A stretch of 64,000 bases of DNA from Photobacterium galatheae (GTDB lineage Bacteria > Pseudomonadota > Gammaproteobacteria > Enterobacterales > Vibrionaceae): assembly GCF_000695255.1 (NCBI RefSeq), contig NZ_JMIB01000043.1, positions 1 through 64,000 on the forward strand, read 5' to 3'. Below, piece by piece: positions 9,147 to 17,293 of the stretch. How positions within the stretch are numbered: the stretch's first letter is position 1; every line of letters starts with the position of its first letter. The translations under genes and the position numbers were made by a program. The notes beneath the pieces are model-generated. The model was not told the DNA's origin. It made no database searches and saw only the letters and a program-made list of their open reading frames with translations.

Positions 9147-9271
9147 AGCTGCCTCCTGAAATCACGGCTTGCCGGGCCATTGCCCGGGTATTGCCGCATC
9201 ATAGCAAGTCCCTGAAATTCAGACGAGCAAAAATCTGAATCAAAACAAGGGGCAGCTACTTATCCAGTGCT

Positions 9272-9652
9272 TTATTCTTCCCGCAGCCAGGCCAGCGCAT
9301 CCACCGGGGTATCGAAACATTTCACTTCCCCGGAAATAAACCAGTTGCCAACTTTCGCCATCACATCCATCCACTTCTTATCACTATAAATCGCAATCCG
9401 GTTAAATTTCTTTCCATGTTTCAGGCCGAGTTTCAGATCATCCCACGCCGCTTTCAGTTCCCACCCCTCGAAATCTGAACCATCAAAATACACATTCACC
9501 TTTGGATGCTCGATCCCTGCCAGCGCCTCATCAATCAGTGGCGTGATCTGCTCATAATCTTCATGAGTCAGTTTACCGACCGCTTTCAGTTCCATGAAAA
9601 AGTGATCGCCATCTCTGTCCACTTCAAAAAATAAACCATGCGTGGTTTGCAT
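9272..9652 (-). CDS. SpoIIAA-like (STAS-type) cytoplasmic protein
   Basis: A 126-residue protein resembling the SpoIIAA-like family of marine gammaproteobacteria. It has the run VNVYFDGSDFEGWELKAAWD mid-protein and ends in DTPVDALAWLREE. The start at 9652 is preferred because GGAGG lies five bases upstream; the ATG four codons earlier overlaps that site. No membrane segment is seen. The family is sometimes linked to lipid or membrane regulation; its role is not known. Confidence 0.8.
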   Translation of the reverse strand: MQTTHGLFFEVDRDGDHFFMELKAVGKLTHEDYEQITPLIDEALAGIEHPKVNVYFDGSDFEGWELKAAWDDLKLGLKHGKKFNRIAIYSDKKWMDVMAKVGNWFISGEVKCFDTPVDALAWLREE

Positions 9653-9740
9653 ATCTGCCTCCAAAAGCCAGCGAATGAGGGAATGAAAAAGTTCAGGATA
9701 AGTGTAGTGGGGATCAGGAAAAAGTGTGGCTTTTGAATCA

Positions 9741-9766
9741 ATTGTCGGGCCATGTGACCCGACAAT
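9741..9766 (-). terminator. probable terminator of the acyl-CoA ligase gene
   Basis: ATTGTCGGG (9741-9749) and CCCGACAAT (9758-9766) form a perfect 9-bp stem 12 bases beyond the ligase stop. The following minus-strand sequence has only a weak T-run. Confidence 0.55.
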
Positions 9767-9778
9767 GTCGCGAAAAGA

Positions 9779-11332
9779 TCAGACGGCTGCAGTTGCGTCT
9801 CTGACTTCCGCTTTCAGTTCTTTTTTGAGAATTTTACCCGTGGCGTTCATTGGCAGGGCCTGACGAATTTCAACCTGCCGCGGATATTTATAAGCTGCCA
9901 GCTGAGTTTTCCCCCAGGCTTGTAATTCAGAATCAGTCGCTGTTGCACCTTCTTTCAGAACCACATACGCCTTCACTTCTTCGCCGTACTGCTGGCATGG
10001 AATCCCAATCACGGCCACCATTGCCACATCCGGGTGCGTCATAAACACTTCTTCGATCTCACGGGGATAAACATTGAACCCGCCACGAATAATCAGATCT
10101 TTGACGCGATCCACAATGAACAGATTGCCATGCTCATCGAAACGACCGATATCTCCAGAGTGGAACCAGCCATTGCGCAGCGCATTTTCATTTTCCTCCG
10201 AACGATTAAGATAACCTTTCATGACATTGTGGCCCCGGATGATAATTTCACCCGACTCGCCCTGAGGGAGCGGTTGATCAGTATCGTCGACAATTCGGAT
10301 TTCAACGCCTTGGATTGGTTGCCCCACAGAACCGGGCAGGCGGGGTTTATCCAGATGATTGAAACTGGCAATCGGGCTGGTTTCTGACAGGCCGTAACCT
10401 TCGAGGACAGGCACACCAAACCGGGCTTCAAATGTTCGCAGCACTTCAACCGGCAAGGATGCACCGCCACTCACACCCAGACGCAAACTGGAAATATCAT
10501 GATCAGCCTGACAATGGTTCAGGCCAATGTACATTGTCGGCACACCCGCAAACACCGTCACACGATGCTGCTCGATCAGATTCATCACCAGCGCCGCATC
10601 AAACCGCGGCACCAGCACCAGGGTACAGCCAAGGCTGACCGACGCATTCATGTTGACCGTCTGACCAAAGGTGTGAAACAAAGGCAGCGTCACCAGGTGG
10701 ATATCATCGCCCCGCATCTGCATTAAATTCTGCGCTGCCAGCGCATTGATATATTGATTACTCTGTGTCAGTTCAGCGCCTTTCGGTAAGCCCGTCGTGC
10801 CCGAGGTATACAGAATCACCGCCGTATCTTCGGCACTCCGGGGGGCGCAGTCGCAGCTTGAAGACTGATCTTGCATCAAAGCAGACAGGGTCGGCACACC
10901 TTTATATGCCAACTGAGACTGATTGGCTGTCATCACCACCATTTGCTCACAGCCGTCGACTTTGTGAAAAGCAGCAATTCCGGCGTCTGCCATCGGCAAT
11001 TCAGCCGTGCCTTCAAAACAGAAATAGAATTTCGCTTGCGAGTCCTCCAGGTGGTACTGGATTTCCCGCTCACGCAGCAGGACATTCAATGGCACAACCA
11101 CTGCACCCGCTTTTTGAATCCCGTAATACACCAGCGGAAAAAATGGCAGATTCGGACAACTCAGTGCAATGCGATCCCCAGGCTGAACGCCGTTGGCTTT
11201 CAGGCCGTTGGCAATCTGACTGGCAATGGCATTGAACTGAGCGTAAGTGATCTGTATCTCGCCACAAATCATGGCGATTTTATCCGGTTGAGAAACAGCA
11301 TTTCGTTGTAGTGCAGCGGCAAGATTCAGCAT
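9779..11332 (-). CDS. long-chain acyl-CoA ligase (AMP-binding family)
   Basis: A 517-residue ANL-superfamily enzyme that activates a carboxylic acid to acyl-AMP and then acyl-CoA. The P-loop-like core ILYTSGTTGLPKGAEL lies near residues 172-187. Further on are GYGLSETSP, GEIIIRGHNVMKGY, the hinge region DRVKDLIIRGGFNVYPREIEE and a C-terminal lysine in NATGKILKKEL. The start at 11332 follows AAGGA; an upstream in-frame ATG lacks one. Medium/long-chain specificity is inferred from overall similarity, so another fatty or aromatic acid is possible. Confidence 0.88.
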   Translation of the reverse strand: MLNLAAALQRNAVSQPDKIAMICGEIQITYAQFNAIASQIANGLKANGVQPGDRIALSCPNLPFFPLVYYGIQKAGAVVVPLNVLLREREIQYHLEDSQAKFYFCFEGTAELPMADAGIAAFHKVDGCEQMVVMTANQSQLAYKGVPTLSALMQDQSSSCDCAPRSAEDTAVILYTSGTTGLPKGAELTQSNQYINALAAQNLMQMRGDDIHLVTLPLFHTFGQTVNMNASVSLGCTLVLVPRFDAALVMNLIEQHRVTVFAGVPTMYIGLNHCQADHDISSLRLGVSGGASLPVEVLRTFEARFGVPVLEGYGLSETSPIASFNHLDKPRLPGSVGQPIQGVEIRIVDDTDQPLPQGESGEIIIRGHNVMKGYLNRSEENENALRNGWFHSGDIGRFDEHGNLFIVDRVKDLIIRGGFNVYPREIEEVFMTHPDVAMVAVIGIPCQQYGEEVKAYVVLKEGATATDSELQAWGKTQLAAYKYPRQVEIRQALPMNATGKILKKELKAEVRDATAAV

Positions 11333-11523
11333 GGTGTTTTCCTTGTGATGTTTAATACACAACCATCTTTATGTGGGGGTCAGTTGTCACAGCTAAGATT
11401 GAAACAAAACTTTATACAAAAGATTTAATCGGACGTTCGACCAATGTCAACGACGAACGCCCGCTTTGTTAATATTTTGTGAAACAGGCGCAGCTTTGTT
11501 CCGGATATCAGAAGACCAGAAAA

Positions 11524-13557
11524 TCAGGAGCCGGAACTCAGTTTCTCCTCCGTCTTCGCCAGCCGCTTTGATTCCAGTCGGGTTGGCGGGAAACTGATCG
11601 TCTTCCCTTCTGCCGTCAGAATTGCGATGCGCTCCGGTTGCCCCGCTTCATTCATCCAAAGCTCGCCAATACAACTGGTATTGACCAAACGCCCGTGCCC
11701 CGGCGTATCCGGATCCCGTTTCTCGATCTTCATTCTTTTACGCTTCGTCAGCCAGTTCAGCGGTGAAGACGGCGTATAGAGTAATCGGTCCATCCGCTCA
11801 CAAAAGCGTAGCAGCTTCTCGGGAAACGTATTTTTAATCCCGCTGGCCGTGATCTGATAAATATGGGGACTATTTCGCCGAAAGCGCAGCTTGATGTCAT
11901 AGGCAAAAGAATAGTGAACATCGCCGGAAAGGATCACAAAATTCGTTGGTGTTTTAGTATGCGTAAAAATACTCAGCAACGTATTGGCAGCGCCCGGATG
12001 GGCCATCCAGTTTTCTGCATCCACCATCAGCGGCTTGCCAAGCCAGGTCATAATGCGTTGCAGGGCTTCAATGAACTTCACACCAAACATGGGTGCCGGA
12101 GAGACAATAATGACCGCAGGTTCATGCATCAGCGCCTGCTGCATTTCTGTCAGCGCTTCCCAGTCCATCAAACCTGAAGGCTTGTTCATTTTTGACTCCG
12201 ACCGCCAGCGCCGGGTGCGCGTATCCAACACCATGATCTTCGGCTGAGTCGCAATCTCGTAATGCCAGTGCTCAAAGTCATACAACAGGCTGATCATCGC
12301 ATCATGATTCTCCTCCGTAGGTTGCGCGAAAAATGCCCGGGACAACGTCATAAAACGCTCGTCAAACTGGGACGGGTCGTTCCCCCATCCCTGACATAAC
12401 CAGTACCCGAACAGACTGTTGCCGATGATGCGACGGGAAAAGGCATGCTGGTACACCGCCTGTTCCCAGCCCACGGTCAGATTCCAGTCATCCGTGACAT
12501 CATGATCATCAAATATCATGTAGGTTGGAATGTGCGCCATCAAACGCTGCACCTGAGTCAGACCTGAAATAAAACCATCGATCTCCGTCTTTTCCCGCTG
12601 CCAGAGCTGTTGCCATTTTTCAGCCAGCACCTGCGTGCCGCACTGGAATCCTTGCTCTGCCAGCCTGCCATGATCCACTAACCGCCAGACCTGCGGCGAC
12701 CACACCAGCAGGTACATCGCCAAGAATTCGCTCAGACCGATCAGATGGTTTTCACAGTCATTGGAGCTGAAAACGGGCCGACGGCGTTGAGGCAGCCAGT
12801 TGAATCCACGGGTATCCGACAACCAGTTTCCGGTATCTTCATGAACGGGCAAAATTTGATCACGCCCATACAGTTGGTGATCACTGCCTCGTAGTGCGGA
12901 CAAAGATGCGTAAGCAGCATCCGGAAAATCTTCATCCGGTAAGCCAAGTAAATCAATGACCTGGCTGATGGCATCGAGCGTCGGCCCGGCGACATGATCG
13001 GCATAGATCTGGTCGCCGCTCATCATCAACAAGGCCGGACGTTCCTCAACAGCCAGCGAAGCCACTTTGTTATCTGCCGCCACCAGGCTGTCTTTGCCGG
13101 GAAAATGAGGATTCCGGCAAGAGCCATGCTGAATGTAATCCGCACGTGATTTAATCATCAGCGATAAACGTTTTTCTCCCGGATAGCATAATTCAGGCAT
13201 CAGGGCACTCAGCGGCCCTTGCTGTGTCTGAATCTCATAAGCCAGTTCACAGTCCAGCGGGAACTGACCTTTGAACTGCGCCATCACAACCCAGGCTGAA
13301 CGGCCAACCTGCATCTGCTGCTCAGCAGTCAGTGCCGCCTGAAAAAATGCCGCTTCTTCTGTGGCATGGAAAAGCTCGAACTGCCCGACAAGTTTCTCAG
13401 TCGTCATCATCCACACCGTTATCGACTGCGCATCACACCGCCGTAATACCGGCCCGGCGAGTATCAGCGGCAGCGTCGATTTGTCTTGTGATTCATCCTG
13501 AAAAGCTGAGCCTGATAAATCCTGTGTCTTTTTCTGATGTTGATTACTGACTGTCAT
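11524..13557 (-). CDS. PhoD-like metallophosphatase
   Basis: A 677-residue protein related to the PhoD alkaline phosphatase/phosphodiesterase group. Metal-site motifs are MSGDQIYAD near residue 180, FDDHDVTDDWN near 350 and LSGDVHYSF near 545. It has no signal peptide or Tat motif, unlike classical secreted PhoD, so it probably acts in the cytoplasm. The upstream ribosome site is modest. It is flanked by the acyl-CoA ligase and the effector locus, with no clear operon partner. The substrate is unknown. Confidence 0.85.
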   Translation of the reverse strand: MTVSNQHQKKTQDLSGSAFQDESQDKSTLPLILAGPVLRRCDAQSITVWMMTTEKLVGQFELFHATEEAAFFQAALTAEQQMQVGRSAWVVMAQFKGQFPLDCELAYEIQTQQGPLSALMPELCYPGEKRLSLMIKSRADYIQHGSCRNPHFPGKDSLVAADNKVASLAVEERPALLMMSGDQIYADHVAGPTLDAISQVIDLLGLPDEDFPDAAYASLSALRGSDHQLYGRDQILPVHEDTGNWLSDTRGFNWLPQRRRPVFSSNDCENHLIGLSEFLAMYLLVWSPQVWRLVDHGRLAEQGFQCGTQVLAEKWQQLWQREKTEIDGFISGLTQVQRLMAHIPTYMIFDDHDVTDDWNLTVGWEQAVYQHAFSRRIIGNSLFGYWLCQGWGNDPSQFDERFMTLSRAFFAQPTEENHDAMISLLYDFEHWHYEIATQPKIMVLDTRTRRWRSESKMNKPSGLMDWEALTEMQQALMHEPAVIIVSPAPMFGVKFIEALQRIMTWLGKPLMVDAENWMAHPGAANTLLSIFTHTKTPTNFVILSGDVHYSFAYDIKLRFRRNSPHIYQITASGIKNTFPEKLLRFCERMDRLLYTPSSPLNWLTKRKRMKIEKRDPDTPGHGRLVNTSCIGELWMNEAGQPERIAILTAEGKTISFPPTRLESKRLAKTEEKLSSGS

Positions 13558-13964
13558 GGGTCCCGAATACCTGCATCTTTTCCAGCGGAAGTCATTGTAA
13601 CAGAGACACGTTCTTCTGAGGCAAACTGAATGTCAAAGCCGCATTTCTGAATCTTTCGATCCATCGTCGCCTTTATCAGCATGAAACACACCCATTTCTC
13701 AAAGACTTTATTTTCCCGGCAGATCCGAAATAAACCAGATATTTCATGAATAAAAGTTATCTATTTTTGACCTGGTACAAGTCTTTAAATCTTTATTCTT
13801 TGGTATTGCTTCAAAGAATTTATTTAATGGCACAACGGTTATGAACCTATGTTGTGGTCAAAATAATCCTAATTTAGAATATTTGTTCAACCACAACGCG
13901 TTTGGAGGAGATTGCCTCTTCCATTGGCTAAAAGAAAAACAATATTCGTCAAAGGTAAATATCA
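13558..13964. other. AT-rich intergenic region
   Basis: Divergent gap between the PhoD-like gene and the small membrane protein gene. From about 13680 it becomes markedly AT-rich, marking the edge of the effector/immunity locus. No gene or strong hairpin is evident; promoters for both flanking genes are expected here. Confidence 0.6.
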
Positions 13965-14462
13965 ATGAGTATAAAAGCCCCCAGTCAAATTACGATTCAT
14001 GACTTGCCCTCGAAAGTAAAAATAACCTTGCCAGAAGAACCCAATTCTGGTGGTGCTTCTTTTTTAATGTTTATCGGTCTGGGGATTGCAATTGTTGGCG
14101 TCTTATTTGCCATATTTGGCCCAAGTAAAATTTATTACAACGCATATGAGGGAATGACATTCATACAAACACTGCAAGCTTACCCAGGCCCGATTGCCAG
14201 TGTTGGGTTCTTGATTTGTGGTATTGCTAACTATGTCACCAACTCTGCTTTACAGGAATATCAGCAAGCTGTCGCTGAGTCACTTGAAAATGCAATTCAA
14301 ATTACTGACGAGGACATTCCAGAAGGTTTCAAGCTCAGCATTGACCACCATGAAGGTGACGAGAAAGACGTTTACTATATCAGCTTAGTTGAGGCACCAG
14401 ACGATCAGGTATCGGAAGAAACGTCTGAGTCAGAGCCACTGACCGCGGCAGACAAAAAATAA
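13965..14462 (+). CDS. unrecognised two-helix membrane protein next to the effector locus
   Basis: A 165-residue protein with two membrane segments (about residues 31-54, FLMFIGLGIAIVGVLFAIFG, and 71-92) and an acidic C-terminal tail of about 70 residues. The start follows AAAGG. It is as AT-rich as the immunity genes and converges with the last of them, so it may belong to the same acquired module, perhaps as another protection or accessory gene. That link is inferred from position and composition only. Confidence 0.7.
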   Translation: MSIKAPSQITIHDLPSKVKITLPEEPNSGGASFLMFIGLGIAIVGVLFAIFGPSKIYYNAYEGMTFIQTLQAYPGPIASVGFLICGIANYVTNSALQEYQQAVAESLENAIQITDEDIPEGFKLSIDHHEGDEKDVYYISLVEAPDDQVSEETSESEPLTAADKK

Positions 14463-14475
14463 ATTTTTACATCAA

Positions 14476-14502
14476 ACTGCGCCAATTCATTTTTGGCGCA
14501 GT
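14476..14502. terminator. terminator-like hairpin between convergent genes
   Basis: ACTGCGCCAA (14476-14485) pairs perfectly with TTGGCGCAGT (14493-14502). It lies 14 bases after the stop of the plus-strand membrane protein and downstream of immunity-like gene 3. T-runs are weak on both sides. Confidence 0.6.
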
Positions 14503-14593
14503 GCTTTCCACAACAGCAATCAACAATCGTAAAACGCCAGTTCAGAATCTTATTCCAAGAACGACATCTATTTTCCTCTCATGCGCTGACACA

Positions 14594-15424
14594 CTATCTG
14601 GGATTATTATAATGACGAAATGGCATCGTCTCCTGATGATCCCACCAACGACTGTAAAAGACACCTTTTTTCTTCTCTACTAGATCAAGTTCATGCTGAC
14701 CATATTCCTGAATCAGTAATTTCACTTGCGCTAGCTGCTCCGCTGTTAAGATCAAATCATTATTACCATGTGTACTCACTTTATACTGAGTGTATAAGAC
14801 TGGTTTTGTGACAACGAAGCAATAAATACCCAACCAAGACCAGGCACTTTCCTCGGGCTTTGGCTCTGGAATCGTCCCTAATTTCAAAAACGACAGGGAT
14901 GCAGCACCCGCACCAACAAACACAAGTGGGCCTGCAACAAAAAGCAAAATCACAGCGATTACAAATCCGGCCATCATACAATATTTCGCCATATCTTTTC
15001 GTCGTTCACTTCCGACTTTTACGCCATAGGAATAGAAGCCTGATGCTGTGATTTTCTGGTAGTATCGTGTTGGAAAGCATTCAGCGCCTAATGTCATCAC
15101 TATTACTGGAAAAGGAATCAAAAAAAATCCAAATAACAATAATTGGTATACAAGTTCATGATCTCTTAGCCCAACATACATAAATAGCAATGGAATAAAT
15201 GCAATAAAGAAGAACATAAAAAATGGTAAACCCCACTTACCATAGCGTCCCCAATAGTCAACTTCCCATTCCATTATTGCGGGTTCATCTTTCACGATCT
15301 GCGCATAAATTTCTTCACATTTCTCCTGACGATGAAGCCAGTGTTCAAGACTTTGGTCTGTGTTGAGTTGATGCTGTACCTGTTGATATTTCTTTTTTAT
15401 CTGATCTATGTGCAGACTAATCAT
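14594..15424 (-). CDS. putative immunity membrane protein, paralogue 3
   Basis: A 276-residue membrane protein, third of three tandem paralogues. An N-terminal charged helix (DQIKKKYQQVQHQLN) is followed by hydrophobic segments near residues 70-92 and 98-120 and a long one near 150-185, then a soluble C-terminal region of about 80 residues. The block FPTRYYQKITASGFYSYGVK is shared with the other two copies, as is the ending WWDHQETMPF. No immunity family can be named; the role is inferred from its place downstream of the effector gene. It lacks the repeated terminator found after the other two copies. Confidence 0.8.
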   Translation of the reverse strand: MISLHIDQIKKKYQQVQHQLNTDQSLEHWLHRQEKCEEIYAQIVKDEPAIMEWEVDYWGRYGKWGLPFFMFFFIAFIPLLFMYVGLRDHELVYQLLLFGFFLIPFPVIVMTLGAECFPTRYYQKITASGFYSYGVKVGSERRKDMAKYCMMAGFVIAVILLFVAGPLVFVGAGAASLSFLKLGTIPEPKPEESAWSWLGIYCFVVTKPVLYTQYKVSTHGNNDLILTAEQLAQVKLLIQEYGQHELDLVEKKKGVFYSRWWDHQETMPFRHYNNPR

Positions 15425-15490
15425 ACGTGGTTATTTCTTTAATCTATGACGGATAGTTTAGGGATTAAATTAAATAAAACAATCATCAAT

Positions 15491-15515
15491 AAAAGGTGAG
15501 GATAATCTCACCTTT
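15491..15515 (-). terminator. terminator after immunity paralogue 2
   Basis: AAAAGGTGAG pairs with CTCACCTTT around a short loop directly after the gene stop; the minus strand continues into a T-rich stretch. The same stem occurs after paralogue 1 at 16401-16426. Confidence 0.85.
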
Positions 15516-15523
15516 CAAAATCA

Positions 15524-16327
15524 TCACATTTTATATGGCATTGTTTCCTGATGATCAAACCATCGATCAAAAAAGCTATCTTCTACTCGATTAATCACAT
15601 CTAATTCATGCTGTCCATATTGAGAAATAATATTTTTCACTTCATAAATTTGCTCTTTCGTTAAGATGAGATAATTTTTCCCATGCGTTCTGACTTTATA
15701 CTTGTCATATAGAAATGGTTTATATTCTTTCACAATGCTATATACACCTAGCCAAGGCCAGGCACTCTCCTCCGGATCAGGCTCTGGGATATTTCCGAGC
15801 GACAAAAATGATAGAGAGGCTGCACCGGCACCTGCAAAAATAAGTGGCCCGGCAATGAAGAGTAATATCACAGCAACAACAAAACCGCCCATCATACAAT
15901 ACTTAGCCATTTTTTTTCGTCTTTCGCTTCCCACTTTAACGCCATATGAATAAAACCCAGATGCGGTTATTTTCTGATAATAACGAGTAGGGAACCACTC
16001 AGCACCTAAAACCAAAACAATTATTGGTAGTGGAACTACAAAAAAACCAGCAAGCAACCCCATTAATATATCTTCATGATCTCTTGCAAACCAATAGACT
16101 GTAAACATAGGTATAAAAGTAAACAGAAATGATGCAAAGAATGGTAACCCCCACTTACCATATCTCCCCCAGTAGTCAACCTCCCATTCCATAATGGCAG
16201 TTTCACTTTTTACAATTTTCACGTAAATTTCACGGCACTTATCTTGTTGATCTTTCCAATATTCTAAATTGGGATCATTATTGAGTTGTTGTTGCACCTG
16301 TTGGTATCTTTTTTTAATGTGTTCCAT
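15524..16327 (-). CDS. putative immunity membrane protein, paralogue 2
   Basis: A 267-residue membrane protein clearly homologous along its whole length to the genes on either side. Shared features are the start IKKRYQQVQQQLN, the segment MEWEVDYWGRYGKWGLPF, the block EWFPTRYYQKITASGFYSYG, a long hydrophobic hairpin and the ending HQETMPYKM. The least conserved stretches are the loops and the C-terminal soluble part, which is where specificity for different toxins would be expected to vary. It lies between two copies of the same terminator, so it probably has its own promoter. Confidence 0.8.
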   Translation of the reverse strand: MEHIKKRYQQVQQQLNNDPNLEYWKDQQDKCREIYVKIVKSETAIMEWEVDYWGRYGKWGLPFFASFLFTFIPMFTVYWFARDHEDILMGLLAGFFVVPLPIIVLVLGAEWFPTRYYQKITASGFYSYGVKVGSERRKKMAKYCMMGGFVVAVILLFIAGPLIFAGAGAASLSFLSLGNIPEPDPEESAWPWLGVYSIVKEYKPFLYDKYKVRTHGKNYLILTKEQIYEVKNIISQYGQHELDVINRVEDSFFDRWFDHQETMPYKM

Positions 16328-16400
16328 ATATAAGGAGTCATTCTCAGACGATACTATTTATTGCGGACATTTAGATATTCTAGTTAAGACATTCAACCAA

Positions 16401-16426
16401 AAAAGGTGAGCTTAAGCTCACCTTTT
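16401..16426 (-). terminator. terminator after immunity paralogue 1
   Basis: A perfect 26-base palindrome, AAAAGGTGAGCTTAAG plus its complement, begins six bases past the stop codon and runs into T residues on the minus strand. It closes the effector plus immunity-1 transcript. Confidence 0.9.
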
Positions 16427-16431
16427 CCAAT

Positions 16432-17283
16432 TTATTTATCTGTTGCTGGCATCTCACGGTTTGGCGCTTTTACTCTACGGAATGGCATCGTCTCTTGATG
16501 CTGCCACCAACGGCTAAAAAATACACCCTCTTCTTTATCCAAAATATCAACTTCATGCTGACCATATTGTTTTAAAATCTCTTGTACCTGTACTAATTGT
16601 TCTTTTGTTAAGATCAAATAGTTGTCACCATGTGTTCCTACCTTATAAAGATGATACAAAAATGGCTTCTTCAATAACACAAGACTATAAATCCCCAACC
16701 AAGGCCAGGCACTCTCTTCTGGCTCAGATTCTGGAATCGAGCCTAATTTCAAAAAAGACAGCGAAGCTGCACCAACTCCAGCAAATACCATTGGTCCTGC
16801 AAAAAAGAGCAAAATGATGGCGATTGCAAAACCACCCATCATGCAATATTTCGCCATCTTTTGACGCCGTTCACGGCCAAGCTTTACACCATAGGAGTAA
16901 AATCCAGATGCTGTGATTTTCTGGTAGTAGCGTGTGGGGAACCATTCAGCACCAAGTACCATGATCAAGATTGGTAATGGCAATACACAAAAACACATAA
17001 ACAGGATCTGATATATATCTTCTTGATCACCTGCCAACCAGTATAGTGGAAAAAGTGGAACAAAGGTAAAAGCAAACAGCACAAACACTGGTAAGCCCCA
17101 TTTTCCAAATCGGCCCCAATAGTCAACCTCCCACTCTAATATTGCAGGTTCTTTCTTGACCTGATTTTTATAAATCTTACGACATTGTGCATATCTTTTA
17201 GCCCAGTCTTCTAAATTAGGTGCAGTGTTTAACTGATGTTGAACATGCTTATATTTTTTCTTAATACTATCTAAATCTTTCAT
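16432..17283 (-). CDS. putative cognate immunity membrane protein, paralogue 1
   Basis: A 283-residue membrane protein whose ATG lies 10 bases after the stop of the large effector gene, so the two are almost certainly co-transcribed. Layout matches the other paralogues: charged N-terminal helix, membrane segments near residues 75-97 and 103-125, a long hydrophobic stretch near 150-185, and a soluble C-terminus ending in a polar tail. An immunity protein in the inner membrane fits a toxin that attacks that membrane, as TsiV2 does for VasX. Immunity function is inferred from context. Confidence 0.82.
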   Translation of the reverse strand: MKDLDSIKKKYKHVQHQLNTAPNLEDWAKRYAQCRKIYKNQVKKEPAILEWEVDYWGRFGKWGLPVFVLFAFTFVPLFPLYWLAGDQEDIYQILFMCFCVLPLPILIMVLGAEWFPTRYYQKITASGFYSYGVKLGRERRQKMAKYCMMGGFAIAIILLFFAGPMVFAGVGAASLSFLKLGSIPESEPEESAWPWLGIYSLVLLKKPFLYHLYKVGTHGDNYLILTKEQLVQVQEILKQYGQHEVDILDKEEGVFFSRWWQHQETMPFRRVKAPNREMPATDK

Positions 17284-17293
17284 TTTACACTCT

